A stretch of 9,036 bases of DNA from Alphaproteobacteria bacterium. GTDB lineage: Bacteria > Pseudomonadota > Alphaproteobacteria > ATCC43930 > CGMCC-115725. The position numbers were made by a program, and so were the translations under genes. The stretch covers positions 1-9,036 of the forward strand of contig JAFAWI010000134.1 in NCBI GenBank assembly GCA_019241915.1. Direction: 5' to 3'. Under the pieces are notes generated by a model. It was given only the letters and a program-made list of their open reading frames with translations, searched no databases and was not told the origin of the DNA. Positions 1 to 5,989 of the stretch are shown here, piece by piece (the first letter of the stretch is position 1; each line of letters opens with the position of its first letter).

Positions 1-1640
1 GCGCCGCGGCGGTGCGAAAACGCGGTCTCGGCGCTGGTGATGAATTCCAAGAGCGCCGCGCGGCCGTCTTCGTTTACCTTGCGCGCGCGCAAGATCGCCG
101 GGGCGACCTCGTCGGGCCGCGTCACCCGCTCGCTCCACCCGCCGAGATCGGCCGCGAGGTTGGCGTAATTGCCGCCGAGATCGCGGGTGCGGTGCTTTTC
201 GTGGCTGTAAGCCATTGCATGCGTCTCGATCGCCATCGTCGAGTTGTTGAGCACGATCGTCGTGATCGGGATGCCGCTGCGCGCCGCGGTCTCAAAATCG
301 AGCCCGGTCATGCCGAACGCCGCGTCGCCCATGAAGTTGACGCACATCTTGTCCGGCGCCCCCATCTTGGCGCCGATCGCAAGGCCCAAGCCCGTGCCGA
401 GTTGGTGCGACTTGCCCCAGCCGAGATAGCCGCGCGGCTTTTTCGCAACATACATCGGCAAGAGCTGGTCGCGCGGGCTGCCGCTGTCATGCGTGACGAT
501 CGCGTCCTCGGACGGGATCATCCGCATGAATTCCGACATCACGAAATAGGGGCAGATCGGCGTCTCCTGCGAGCGCAGCTTCGGCTCCCACCGCTTCAGC
601 CACTCGGTCTTGTGCGTGGCAATCGTGTCGCGCGCGCCGGTCGAATGCGGCTTCTTGCCGAGCCGGTCCTGGACCGCCTCGATCATCTGCCGCAGCACCA
701 GCTTGGCATCGCCGAGGATCGGCAGCTCGCAAGGGTGCGTCTTGTAAAGGTCGCGCGCGTCGTTGGTGGCGTGGACGATGCGCTTGCCGTCGGGGATGAT
801 CGGGGTCGAGATGTTGTGCTTGGTCAGCGATGTGCCGACCGCCAAAACAACGTCGCTGGCGTGCAGGAAATGGCGGCCCTGTCCGGTGTAGACGGTGCCG
901 CCCGAGCCCAGCGCCAGCGCATGATCCTCCGGGAAGGCGCTCTTGCCGTCGGTCGTCGTCATCACCGGCGCATCGAGCATCTCGGCGAGCCGGAGCAGCT
1001 CGTCGCAGGCCTCGGCGTAGAGCACGCCCTGACCGGCGATAATCATCGGGCATCGGGCGCCGATCAGCTTTTTTACCGCCTCCTCGATGTCGCTGTCGTC
1101 GGCGGCCGAGCGGGTGCGGCGCACGGCTTCGTAGTGCACGTCGTTGCCGGGGAATTCCGACGTCATCACATCGGCCGGCACCTCGACCATGACCGGACCT
1201 GACCGGCCGTTCTTCAGCGCGTTGAACGCCCGGCGCAGCGCCCCCACCGTGTGCTCGGGCATGACCACCGGCTCGACCTGTTTGGTGACGCTCGAATAGG
1301 TGCGCACCGAGTTGAACATCGGAAAATGGTGTGCGGTCTCACGCGGATGGCCGAGCGGCAGCAGCAACAGCGGCGTCGAATCCGAATAGGCCGAAGCGAT
1401 GCCGGCGAACGCGTTTTCCGCGCCGGGTCCATACTGCATGGCAAAGACGCCGGGCGGCTTGCCGTTCTGCACGCGCGAGCAGCCATCGGCCATGTGGACG
1501 CCAACCCGCTCCTGACGGCAGATCACCGGCCGCAGCCCCGCGGCGACCGCTGCCTCGATGATCGGCGTCGTCGGGAAACAGAACAGCGTCTTGATTCCCT
1601 CGCGCTTCAGGATTTCTGAGATCGCATCCATCACCTGCAT
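1..1640 (-). CDS. Acetolactate-synthase-like thiamine-diphosphate enzyme, C-terminus cut by the window edge
   Basis: Reading the minus strand from the ATG at 1640-1638 gives 546 residues that run off the window without a stop. The protein has the three-part TPP-enzyme plan: a PYR domain (about residues 1-165) with the catalytic glutamate E44 in CRQERVGVHMADG and a GPGAENAFAGIASAYSDS segment, a central domain (about 190-325), and a PP domain with the TPP/Mg motif starting GDAAFGM at 438 and ending in N465-N466. Family members are about 550-580 residues, so only a short tail is missing. The start is supported by AAGGGAG a few bases upstream. Members make or break C-C bonds next to a keto group (acetolactate synthase, oxalyl-CoA or benzoylformate decarboxylase types). 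The substrate cannot be assigned, and the placement among breakdown-type genes argues mildly against the housekeeping IlvB. The usual third residue of the GDG motif is Ala here. Confidence 0.93.
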   Translation of the reverse strand, partial: MQVMDAISEILKREGIKTLFCFPTTPIIEAAVAAGLRPVICRQERVGVHMADGCSRVQNGKPPGVFAMQYGPGAENAFAGIASAYSDSTPLLLLPLGHPRETAHHFPMFNSVRTYSSVTKQVEPVVMPEHTVGALRRAFNALKNGRSGPVMVEVPADVMTSEFPGNDVHYEAVRRTRSAADDSDIEEAVKKLIGARCPMIIAGQGVLYAEACDELLRLAEMLDAPVMTTTDGKSAFPEDHALALGSGGTVYTGQGRHFLHASDVVLAVGTSLTKHNISTPIIPDGKRIVHATNDARDLYKTHPCELPILGDAKLVLRQMIEAVQDRLGKKPHSTGARDTIATHKTEWLKRWEPKLRSQETPICPYFVMSEFMRMIPSEDAIVTHDSGSPRDQLLPMYVAKKPRGYLGWGKSHQLGTGLGLAIGAKMGAPDKMCVNFMGDAAFGMTGLDFETAARSGIPITTIVLNNSTMAIETHAMAYSHEKHRTRDLGGNYANLAADLGGWSERVTRPDEVAPAILRARKVNEDGRAALLEFITSAETAFSHRRG

Positions 1641-1670
1641 CGTCTCGCTCCCTTGCTGGCCGCCGGAGGA

Positions 1671-1681
1671 AGCCTAGCGCG
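1671..1681 (-). promoter_or_regulatory. Shared 11-base element upstream of the TPP-enzyme gene (possible -10 region)
   Basis: On the minus strand this reads CGCGCTAGGCT and lies 31-41 nt upstream of the start codon. The identical 11 bases occur 32-42 nt upstream of the amidohydrolase start (5990-6000). TAGGCT could serve as a -10 hexamer (T, A and last T match TATAAT). No convincing -35 was seen at the expected distance, so the promoter role is inference. Confidence 0.4.
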
Positions 1682-1715
1682 AGCGCTCGGCGCGGCGGAA
1701 GAGCGAACCGGCGGC

Positions 1716-2675
1716 TCAGGCTGGGCGGGCCCCGCTCAGCGCCGCGCCGCAATGCGGACAAACCCGCGGCTCGCGCTGCGTCGTTTCGAGCGTTTCTTGC
1801 GGTTCGGTATCGGGCAACCCCAAGCGCTCGCTCAGATCTTCGAGCGCGGCGCGTTCCCCCGCCGACAGAGCGCCGTCGGCGAGGCTGGTTTCGACGGCCG
1901 TCCGCAACGCCGCGCGGCGCAGCCGCAACTGGTCGAGAAAGCTCACCGTGATCAGCGAGGTGAACAGGGCCACCGCGGCAACGCCGACGATCGAAACAAC
2001 CCCGCCCATGATCTTGCCGACGACGGTCGTCGGCACCAGGTCGCCATAGCCAACCGTGGTGAGCGTCTCCACGGCCCACCACATCGCGGCTGGGATCGAG
2101 CTGAAGCCGTCCGGCTGAGCCTCGCCCTCGATCATGTACATCAGCGATGCGCTGATCGTCAGCGTCAGCAGCAGGATGAACAGCACCGCGCCAATCGAGC
2201 GCGCTTCCTCGCGGAACACCGCCCACAGCAGGTTGAAGATTGTCGCGTGCCGCGTCAGCTTGAGCATGCGCAACAGGCGCAGCAGCCGCAGCGTGCGCAG
2301 ATCGCCCGCCCCCAGCATGCCAAGGATGGCGGGCAGCACCGAGATCAGATCGACCAGCGCGAAAAAGCTGCGCATGTAGCGCAGCCGGCCCCAGACCGGG
2401 TGGCGATAGCGCGGGTTTTGAAAGTTGGTCGACGCCCAGACCCGCAGCACGTATTCGACGGCGAAGAAGGCGGTGGCGATCTGTTCGATCCACCAGAGTT
2501 CGACGCCGAAGCGGCGGTCGAACGAATCGACCGATTCGAGAATGATACCGGCGACGTTGACGATGATCAGCAGCGCCAGCGCGCCCTGGAACACCCGCGC
2601 CGCGCGGGTCGGCGGCAGGTCGTCGTCGAAGAGCCGCGCCAGCCGGCGGCGCTCGGCGACCAGCGGAGAAACCAT
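1716..2675 (-). CDS. Voltage-gated potassium channel-like protein (six-transmembrane ion transporter)
   Basis: The 319-residue protein has the full voltage-gated cation channel plan: S1 about 28-47, S2 60-80, S3 103-121, S4 126-143, S5 159-181, pore loop 192-212 and S6 216-245. The selectivity filter TVGYGD (207-212) indicates potassium selectivity. S4 carries positive residues at every third position (LRTLRLLRLLRMLKL), a voltage-sensor pattern. The cytoplasmic C-terminus (about 246-319) has a helical acidic stretch and ends with one CPHCG zinc-knuckle-like motif. The frame is open further upstream to an ATG at 2810, but the ATG at 2675 was chosen because AGGAG lies about 9 nt before it and the extension is an Arg/Pro-rich stretch unlike the family. 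It acts in the inner membrane. It is divergent from the secreted-repeat gene and 75 nt ahead of the TPP-enzyme gene on the same strand. Confidence 0.93.
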   Translation of the reverse strand: MVSPLVAERRRLARLFDDDLPPTRAARVFQGALALLIIVNVAGIILESVDSFDRRFGVELWWIEQIATAFFAVEYVLRVWASTNFQNPRYRHPVWGRLRYMRSFFALVDLISVLPAILGMLGAGDLRTLRLLRLLRMLKLTRHATIFNLLWAVFREEARSIGAVLFILLLTLTISASLMYMIEGEAQPDGFSSIPAAMWWAVETLTTVGYGDLVPTTVVGKIMGGVVSIVGVAAVALFTSLITVSFLDQLRLRRAALRTAVETSLADGALSAGERAALEDLSERLGLPDTEPQETLETTQREPRVCPHCGAALSGARPA

Positions 2676-2819
2676 CTCGACGCTCCTACACGTAGCCCCG
2701 AGAAGCTTTGTTAACGCAAAATATGGGCCGGAGCGAGGGGCTATGCGTTCGCCCGGGGACGGTTCGCGACGACGGCGGACGGCTGATTGGGGAGGACCAC
2801 GTTTGAACAATCAAAAATC

Positions 2820-2844
2820 GGAACCGATACGCTCCAGTACTGTT
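2820..2844 (+). promoter_or_regulatory. Possible EcfG-type (general stress sigma) promoter
   Basis: GGAAC (2820-2824) is followed after 16 nt by TGTT (2841-2844). The alphaproteobacterial general-stress sigma factor EcfG recognises GGAAC-N16/17-CGTT, so eight of nine key bases match. It faces the secreted repeat-protein gene and would give a leader of roughly 115-120 nt containing the 2894-2921 inverted repeat. The GGAAC also sits inside a small palindrome (ATCGG-AA-CCGAT, 2817-2828). A match this short can arise by chance. Confidence 0.3.
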
Positions 2845-2893
2845 TTTTGCCGTGTACGTCGTAGACGAGGCAAAGTCACGACATCTTAGCGCG

Positions 2894-2921
2894 ATCTATT
2901 TCCTTGCAAGTGGAAATAGAT
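2894..2921 (+). promoter_or_regulatory. 10-bp perfect inverted repeat in the leader of the repeat-protein gene
   Basis: ATCTATTTCC (2894-2903) and GGAAATAGAT (2912-2921) are exact reverse complements separated by 8 nt. The centre contains a second, nested palindrome, CTTGCAAG (2903-2910). The arms are AT-rich in otherwise GC-rich DNA and lie 47 nt before the chosen start codon. It may be a dimeric repressor or activator operator, or an mRNA leader hairpin. No T-run follows, so a terminator is unlikely. Confidence 0.5.
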
Positions 2922-2967
2922 ACACGGGAGGACAGCAAACCTCTTAAGCGAAATGGAGAGCAATACC

Positions 2968-3864
2968 ATGTTGTATAAACAGTTTCGCAGGGCGGCCTTG
3001 GCCGCAACGTTTCTGACGGCGACGGTTGCCTTAGGCTACGCGCAGTCCAGCTCGACGATTGGCGCCGGCGGCTCCAGCGCGGGCGGCGGCTCGGTCGGCA
3101 CCGCGATCGGCACCGGCGGCTCATCGGCCGGCGGCTCAGGGTCGGGCAGTGCCTCGACGCTGGGTCTCGGCAGCGCCACGGCCGGCAACGGCTCGGCCAG
3201 CGTCGGCCTCGGCACCGGTGGCTCGGCGGCGGGCGGCGGCTCGGGCTCGGGCTCGGCCTCGACGCTGGGCACCGGCGCCGCCAGCGCCGGCGGCGGGTCG
3301 GCTGACACGGCGCTCGGCACCGGCGGTTCTGCGGCCGGCAGCGGCAAAAACGGGTCGGGTTCGGCCTCGACGCTAGGCGCCGGGGCAGCCAGCGCTGGAC
3401 ATGGGTCGAGCAGCACCGCGCTCGGCACCGGCGGTTCTGCGGCCGGCAGCGGCAAGAACGGGTCGGGTTCGGCCTCGACGCTGGGCACCGGCGCAGCGAG
3501 CGCCGGTAAGGGCTCGAGCAGCACCGCGCTCGGCACCGGCGGCTCCGCGGCCGGCAACGGCTCGGGGTCGGGTTCGGCCTCGACGCTGGGCACTGGTGCG
3601 GCCAGCGCCGGCAAGGGCGCCAGCAACACCGCGCTCGGCACCGGCGGCTCCGAGGCCGGCAACGGCCGCTACGGCGCCAACTCGTCCTCGACGATGGGGA
3701 CGGGGGCTTCGAGCGCCGGCAAGGACAATACCGGCTCTGTGATCGGCACCAGCGGCTCGGCCGCCAATATGGGCCGCGACATGGACCGCGACCACAACCG
3801 GCGTATGGGCCATGAGCGGTTTGGCCGCGACCGTGACCGCGACAACGATCGCGACTATCGCTAG
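2968..3864 (+). CDS. Secreted Ser/Gly/Ala tandem-repeat protein with Arg/Asp-rich tail
   Basis: This 298-residue protein starts with a signal peptide (MLYKQFRRAALAATFLTATV...ALGYA, cleavage likely after A25). Residues 29-269 are seven tandem repeats of 34-36 residues. Each repeat has two related halves of the form STLGTGAASAGKG and STALGTGGSAAG. The repeats are almost free of aromatic and charged residues and have no cysteine. The last 29 residues (270-298) are very different, with 10 Arg and 8 Asp. The ATG at 2968 was chosen because GGAGAG lies 7 nt before it; an in-frame ATG at 2953 overlaps that site and would put five extra residues before the signal peptide. No known domain is recognised. 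The composition is silk-like or matrix-like, so an extracellular structural, adhesive or protective role is possible, but this is inference. The two following genes are of related style. Confidence 0.85.
   Translation: MLYKQFRRAALAATFLTATVALGYAQSSSTIGAGGSSAGGGSVGTAIGTGGSSAGGSGSGSASTLGLGSATAGNGSASVGLGTGGSAAGGGSGSGSASTLGTGAASAGGGSADTALGTGGSAAGSGKNGSGSASTLGAGAASAGHGSSSTALGTGGSAAGSGKNGSGSASTLGTGAASAGKGSSSTALGTGGSAAGNGSGSGSASTLGTGAASAGKGASNTALGTGGSEAGNGRYGANSSSTMGTGASSAGKDNTGSVIGTSGSAANMGRDMDRDHNRRMGHERFGRDRDRDNDRDYR
3052..3774 (+). repeat. In-frame tandem repeat array, seven units of 102-108 nt
   Basis: Units begin at 3052, 3154, 3259, 3367, 3475, 3580 and 3688, each at a Ser-Thr codon pair (TCGACG in all seven units). 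Unit lengths are 102, 105, 108, 108, 105 and 108 nt, and the last is shorter (87 nt) before the tail. Units 3 and 4 share 65 nt (3310-3374 and 3418-3482) with a single difference, which points to recent duplication or gene conversion. The first and last units are the most diverged. All length changes are multiples of three. It is coding DNA and has no spacer structure, so it is not a CRISPR array. Confidence 0.92.
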
Positions 3865-3880
3865 TCGTTAACGCTGGCGG

Positions 3881-3920
3881 CGCGCGGTCTCGATGGCTCG
3901 GGACCGCGCGTCGCTTTTCT
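3881..3920 (+). terminator. Hairpin with T-rich trail after the repeat-protein gene (terminator or attenuator)
   Basis: The arms 3881-3892 and 3899-3910 pair over 12 bp with one G-U wobble and a 6-nt loop. TCGCTTTTCT follows, so the T-tract begins 4 nt after the stem. It lies 16 nt after the stop at 3864 and 27 nt before the next start at 3938. It could end the first transcript, or partially terminate so that the first gene is made in excess over the two coupled genes behind it. Confidence 0.55.
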
Positions 3921-3937
3921 CATGAATGGGGTTTGCG

Positions 3938-4297
3938 ATGCGCGGCACCACCATTTCCGCAGTTTTCGGGCTATGCGCCGCATTGGCGCTGCCTTCCGCG
4001 GCCTTCAGCAACGAGAAGACCGCCGATAACCCAAACGGCTGCAAAGTCGTCGAGCGCAAGGGCGGTGAGGCGCCCGGCGGCTCGAACTCGATCACCTCGT
4101 CGGTGACGGCGGGTGGCGGCCATGTCTCCGGCTTCACCAGCGGCGGCAACGGCGTCAGCGTCTACACCGGCTCGGGCGGCGGCAGCAGCGTCGCCACCGC
4201 CGGCACCACCAGCAACGGCCACGGCTCGACCATGGTCACCACCAGCAACGGCGACTGCATCATCTATGTCGATCCGGGCAAAGCGAAGGAGCACTAG
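3938..4297 (+). CDS. Small secreted Gly/Ser/Thr-rich protein with two mature cysteines
   Basis: The product is 119 residues with a signal peptide (MRGTTISAVFGLCAALALPS..., cleavage near residues 22-25). The mature part begins with a polar segment containing C35, continues with a Gly/Ser/Thr-rich region (about 47-105) where Val, Phe and Tyr alternate with small polar residues, and ends with NGDCIIYVDP (C107) and a basic tail. The two cysteines bracket the low-complexity core and could form a disulfide in the periplasm or outside the cell. The start at 3938 was chosen because GGGG sits 6 nt before it; the in-frame ATG at 3926 has no visible ribosome-binding site. The stop codon touches the next start codon, so the two proteins are probably made together. 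No known family is recognised. The alternating pattern suggests a beta-rich fold, which is inference. Confidence 0.8.
   Translation: MRGTTISAVFGLCAALALPSAAFSNEKTADNPNGCKVVERKGGEAPGGSNSITSSVTAGGGHVSGFTSGGNGVSVYTGSGGGSSVATAGTTSNGHGSTMVTTSNGDCIIYVDPGKAKEH
4285..4291 (+). promoter_or_regulatory. Strong ribosome-binding site inside the end of the preceding gene
   Basis: GAAGGAG lies within the last codons of the 3938-4297 gene, 6 nt before the ATG at 4298. Stop TAG and start ATG are directly adjacent (TAGATG, 4295-4300), an arrangement typical of translational coupling. Confidence 0.75.
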
Positions 4298-4759
4298 ATG
4301 ATCGACCGCACCCTGTTCTTGGCGACGGCGGCCGCATTCGCGCTGACCGTCGCGACCGCCGGCGCTGCTCCGCCAAGCGCGTCTACGGTCCCGGCCGGCT
4401 CCTCGGCCGCCGGCGGCACCGCCGGCAGCGCCGCTGCGGGCGGCACGTCGGCCTCGACCCTGGGCGTCGGCGCCACCACGACCGGCCCGTCCGGCACCGA
4501 CTCGGCTATCGGCACCGGCGGCAGCGCCGCGGGCGGAACGCACGACCTGACAAAGAGCCATGTCAACGGCAATGCCGACAACCTGCACGGCATGTCAAAG
4601 GCGCAGGCGCAGGACGGGGGCATCTGGAGCCACTCGATGACCCATACCACGGTGCATCAGGGCGAGGTGATCTCGCGCACCCGCTCGATGTCGCATGAGC
4701 CGGGCGGCCCGCCGACAAAGTCGACCAGCACGATCGACACCGCGGCCACGCCGCAGTAA
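4298..4759 (+). CDS. Small secreted protein with one copy of the STLG repeat and a His-containing C-terminal half
   Basis: The 153-residue product has a signal peptide (MIDRTLFLATAAAFALTVAT, cleavage near A23-A24). Residues 28-50 are an Ala/Gly/Ser-rich degenerate repeat. Residues 53-80 (STLGVGATTTG...IGTGGSAAGG) match one unit of the tandem repeat in the 2968-3864 protein. The second half (81-153) is unlike it: polar, with several His, Ser, Thr and Met residues (SHSMTHTTVH) and a Ser/Thr-rich end, and no cysteine. It is translationally coupled to the gene before it and followed by a strong terminator. The shared unit in a neighbouring gene indicates common ancestry or a shared assembly partner. 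No function is recognised. Confidence 0.83.
   Translation: MIDRTLFLATAAAFALTVATAGAAPPSASTVPAGSSAAGGTAGSAAAGGTSASTLGVGATTTGPSGTDSAIGTGGSAAGGTHDLTKSHVNGNADNLHGMSKAQAQDGGIWSHSMTHTTVHQGEVISRTRSMSHEPGGPPTKSTSTIDTAATPQ
4454..4537 (+). repeat. Single copy of the 2968-gene repeat in the third secreted protein
   Basis: These 84 nt encode STLGVGATTTGPSG then TDSAIGTGGSAAGG. The pattern ST-L-G-x-G, Gly at position 11, then IGTGGSAAGG is the same two-half plan as each tandem unit at 3052-3774, most like unit 1 with its AIGTGGSSAGG. Confidence 0.75.
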
Positions 4760-4767
4760 CGCAAACG

Positions 4768-4802
4768 GCAACGGCGGCGCCGTCGCGCCGCCGTTGCTTT
4801 AT
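4768..4802 (+). terminator. Rho-independent terminator closing the secreted-protein block
   Basis: Arms GCAACGGCGGCG (4768-4779) and CGCCGCCGTTGC (4786-4797) are perfect complements of 12 bp with a 6-nt loop and are followed by TTTAT. It sits 8 nt after the stop at 4759 and 13 nt before the end of the convergent amidohydrolase gene at 4816, so it separates the two transcripts. On the minus strand the trailing sequence is only weakly T-rich. Confidence 0.8.
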
Positions 4803-4815
4803 CCCAAGCTGCCGC

Positions 4816-5958
4816 TCAGTTCACAAAGCGGTAGAGCTTGGCGGCGTTGTCGCAGACGATCTTCTGCTTCACCGCGGCGGGCAGGTGGCCCAGCTCCTTC
4901 TCGATGTATTGCTGCGAATCCGGATAGATGCCATCGGGGTGCGGGAAGTCGGAACCCCACATGATATTGTCTTCGCCGAGCTCCTCGATCAGCTTCACCC
5001 CAACCGGGTCGCTCTGATAGGTCGCATAGCACTGGCGCCGCCAGTACTCGCTCGGCTTCATCGTCAGGTCGAGCTCCTTGAACTGGTCTTCCCACTCGGC
5101 GTCCATGCGGTCGAGGATGTAGGGGATCCAGCCGGTGCCGGCCTCGCCAATTACCATCTTCATCTGCGGCCGGTGGTGCAGCACTCCGGCGAAGATCATC
5201 GACATCAGCACATCGGCCATGTGCATCTGAAAGCTGGTGATGCTGGCGGCGCGCGCCGCGAGCAGCGTCTTGCCGCTGAGCTTGGAGAAGTCGCGGCCCG
5301 GCCCGCCGATCGTGTGGAAATGCACCGGCAGCCCGCTCGCGGCGATCGCGTCCCACACCGGGTTCCACCACGGGTCCCAGAGCGGCGTCATGTCGTGCCG
5401 GCGCGCGACCTCAAGACCGCGCACATTGCCGCGCTTGGCGACGCGTTCGATCTCGGTCACCGCCGCGCCGACATCGTGGTTCGGGATATTGGCGAGCCCG
5501 CCGTAACGGTCGGGATGCGTGGCGCAGAAATCGGCAAGCCAGTCATTGTAGATGCGCAGCATCCAGCCGGCCGCCTCGTTGTCGTTGAGCCGATTGGTTG
5601 CCCCCAGGATGCCGTAAAGGATCTCCGCCTGGATGCCGTCGCGGTCCTGGTCCTTCAGCCGCAGGTCGGGATTGGTCAGACGGCGGACGCGGCGCTGCTC
5701 GGCGTCGTAAAGACCGGTTGAGGCCATTCGGTCGGAACGGTGGATTTTACCGGGCTCGTATTGGCGCCCGGCCGATCCCATCCCGGCATCGAGGCCAAAC
5801 GATGCGCCGCTGTTTGTCACCCATTCGGGCCCGCGGGGTCCGGCTGTGACATAGGGCATCCGCTCTTTGAGCGAAACCGGCGCGTTGGCAGTGAACAGAT
5901 CGGGCGGCAGCCAGATCAGATCGACATGGCAATCGGCCGAGATCACCTTGTACTGCAT
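4816..5958 (-). CDS. Amidohydrolase family 2 (ACMSD / resorcylate-decarboxylase-type) metal enzyme
   Basis: The 380-residue protein opens with SADCHVD (H11), the usual N-terminal metal motif region. It continues with H213 and H215 in PVHFHT, H245/H261/H262 in the following strand region, E272 in GEAGTGWIPYIL, and closes with MWGSDFPHPDG (D337, H340). This order matches the amidohydro_2 TIM-barrel family, cytoplasmic zinc-type hydrolases or decarboxylases acting on aromatic or carboxylated substrates. Length is normal for the family. The ATG at 5958 was chosen over the in-frame ATG at 6012 because GGGGAAAG lies just before it and the motif region should be close to the start. A shared 11-base element lies 32 nt upstream. 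The substrate is not identifiable. It is likely part of a degradative pathway with the SDR, hydrolase and TPP enzyme, which is inference from context. Confidence 0.93.
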   Translation of the reverse strand: MQYKVISADCHVDLIWLPPDLFTANAPVSLKERMPYVTAGPRGPEWVTNSGASFGLDAGMGSAGRQYEPGKIHRSDRMASTGLYDAEQRRVRRLTNPDLRLKDQDRDGIQAEILYGILGATNRLNDNEAAGWMLRIYNDWLADFCATHPDRYGGLANIPNHDVGAAVTEIERVAKRGNVRGLEVARRHDMTPLWDPWWNPVWDAIAASGLPVHFHTIGGPGRDFSKLSGKTLLAARAASITSFQMHMADVLMSMIFAGVLHHRPQMKMVIGEAGTGWIPYILDRMDAEWEDQFKELDLTMKPSEYWRRQCYATYQSDPVGVKLIEELGEDNIMWGSDFPHPDGIYPDSQQYIEKELGHLPAAVKQKIVCDNAAKLYRFVN

Positions 5959-5989
5959 CGCGCTTTCCCCACTGGCTGTTCGCGGCGCG

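Noticed and set aside
12..1202. Long 396-residue plus-strand open frame
   Set aside because: It is antisense to the TPP-enzyme gene, whose motifs are clear. Long open antisense frames are usual in GC-rich DNA; this one is Arg/His/Asp-rich with no domain.
1659..1715. GCCGCCGG / CCGGCGGC inverted repeat in the gap between the channel and TPP genes
   Set aside because: The 8-bp arms are 41 nt apart in very GC-rich sequence and no T-run follows, so it is easily a chance match.
1339..2493. 384-residue minus-strand open frame overlapping the channel and TPP genes
   Set aside because: It runs out of frame across two well-supported genes and the gap between them. Its protein is Arg/Ala-rich with no recognisable domain.
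1653..2714. 353-residue plus-strand frame opposite the channel
   Set aside because: Antisense shadow of the channel gene, rich in Gln, Arg and His, without a ribosome-binding site of note.
2846..2874. TTTGCC/GGCAAA inverted repeat near a T-run, possible terminator
   Set aside because: The stem is only 6 bp with a 17-nt spacer, and the T-run precedes rather than follows it on the plus strand. Not convincing as a terminator.
3036..3662. Proline-rich 208-residue minus-strand repeat protein
   Set aside because: It exists only because the repeat period is a multiple of three, so every frame of the array stays open and repetitive. It has no plausible start signal, while the plus-strand frame has a signal peptide and ribosome-binding site.
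3052..3774. CRISPR-like regular array
   Set aside because: Units are contiguous, in-frame protein-coding repeats with no unique spacers or palindromic short repeats.
4885..5721. 278-residue plus-strand frame opposite the amidohydrolase
   Set aside because: Antisense shadow of a gene with clear metal-binding motifs.
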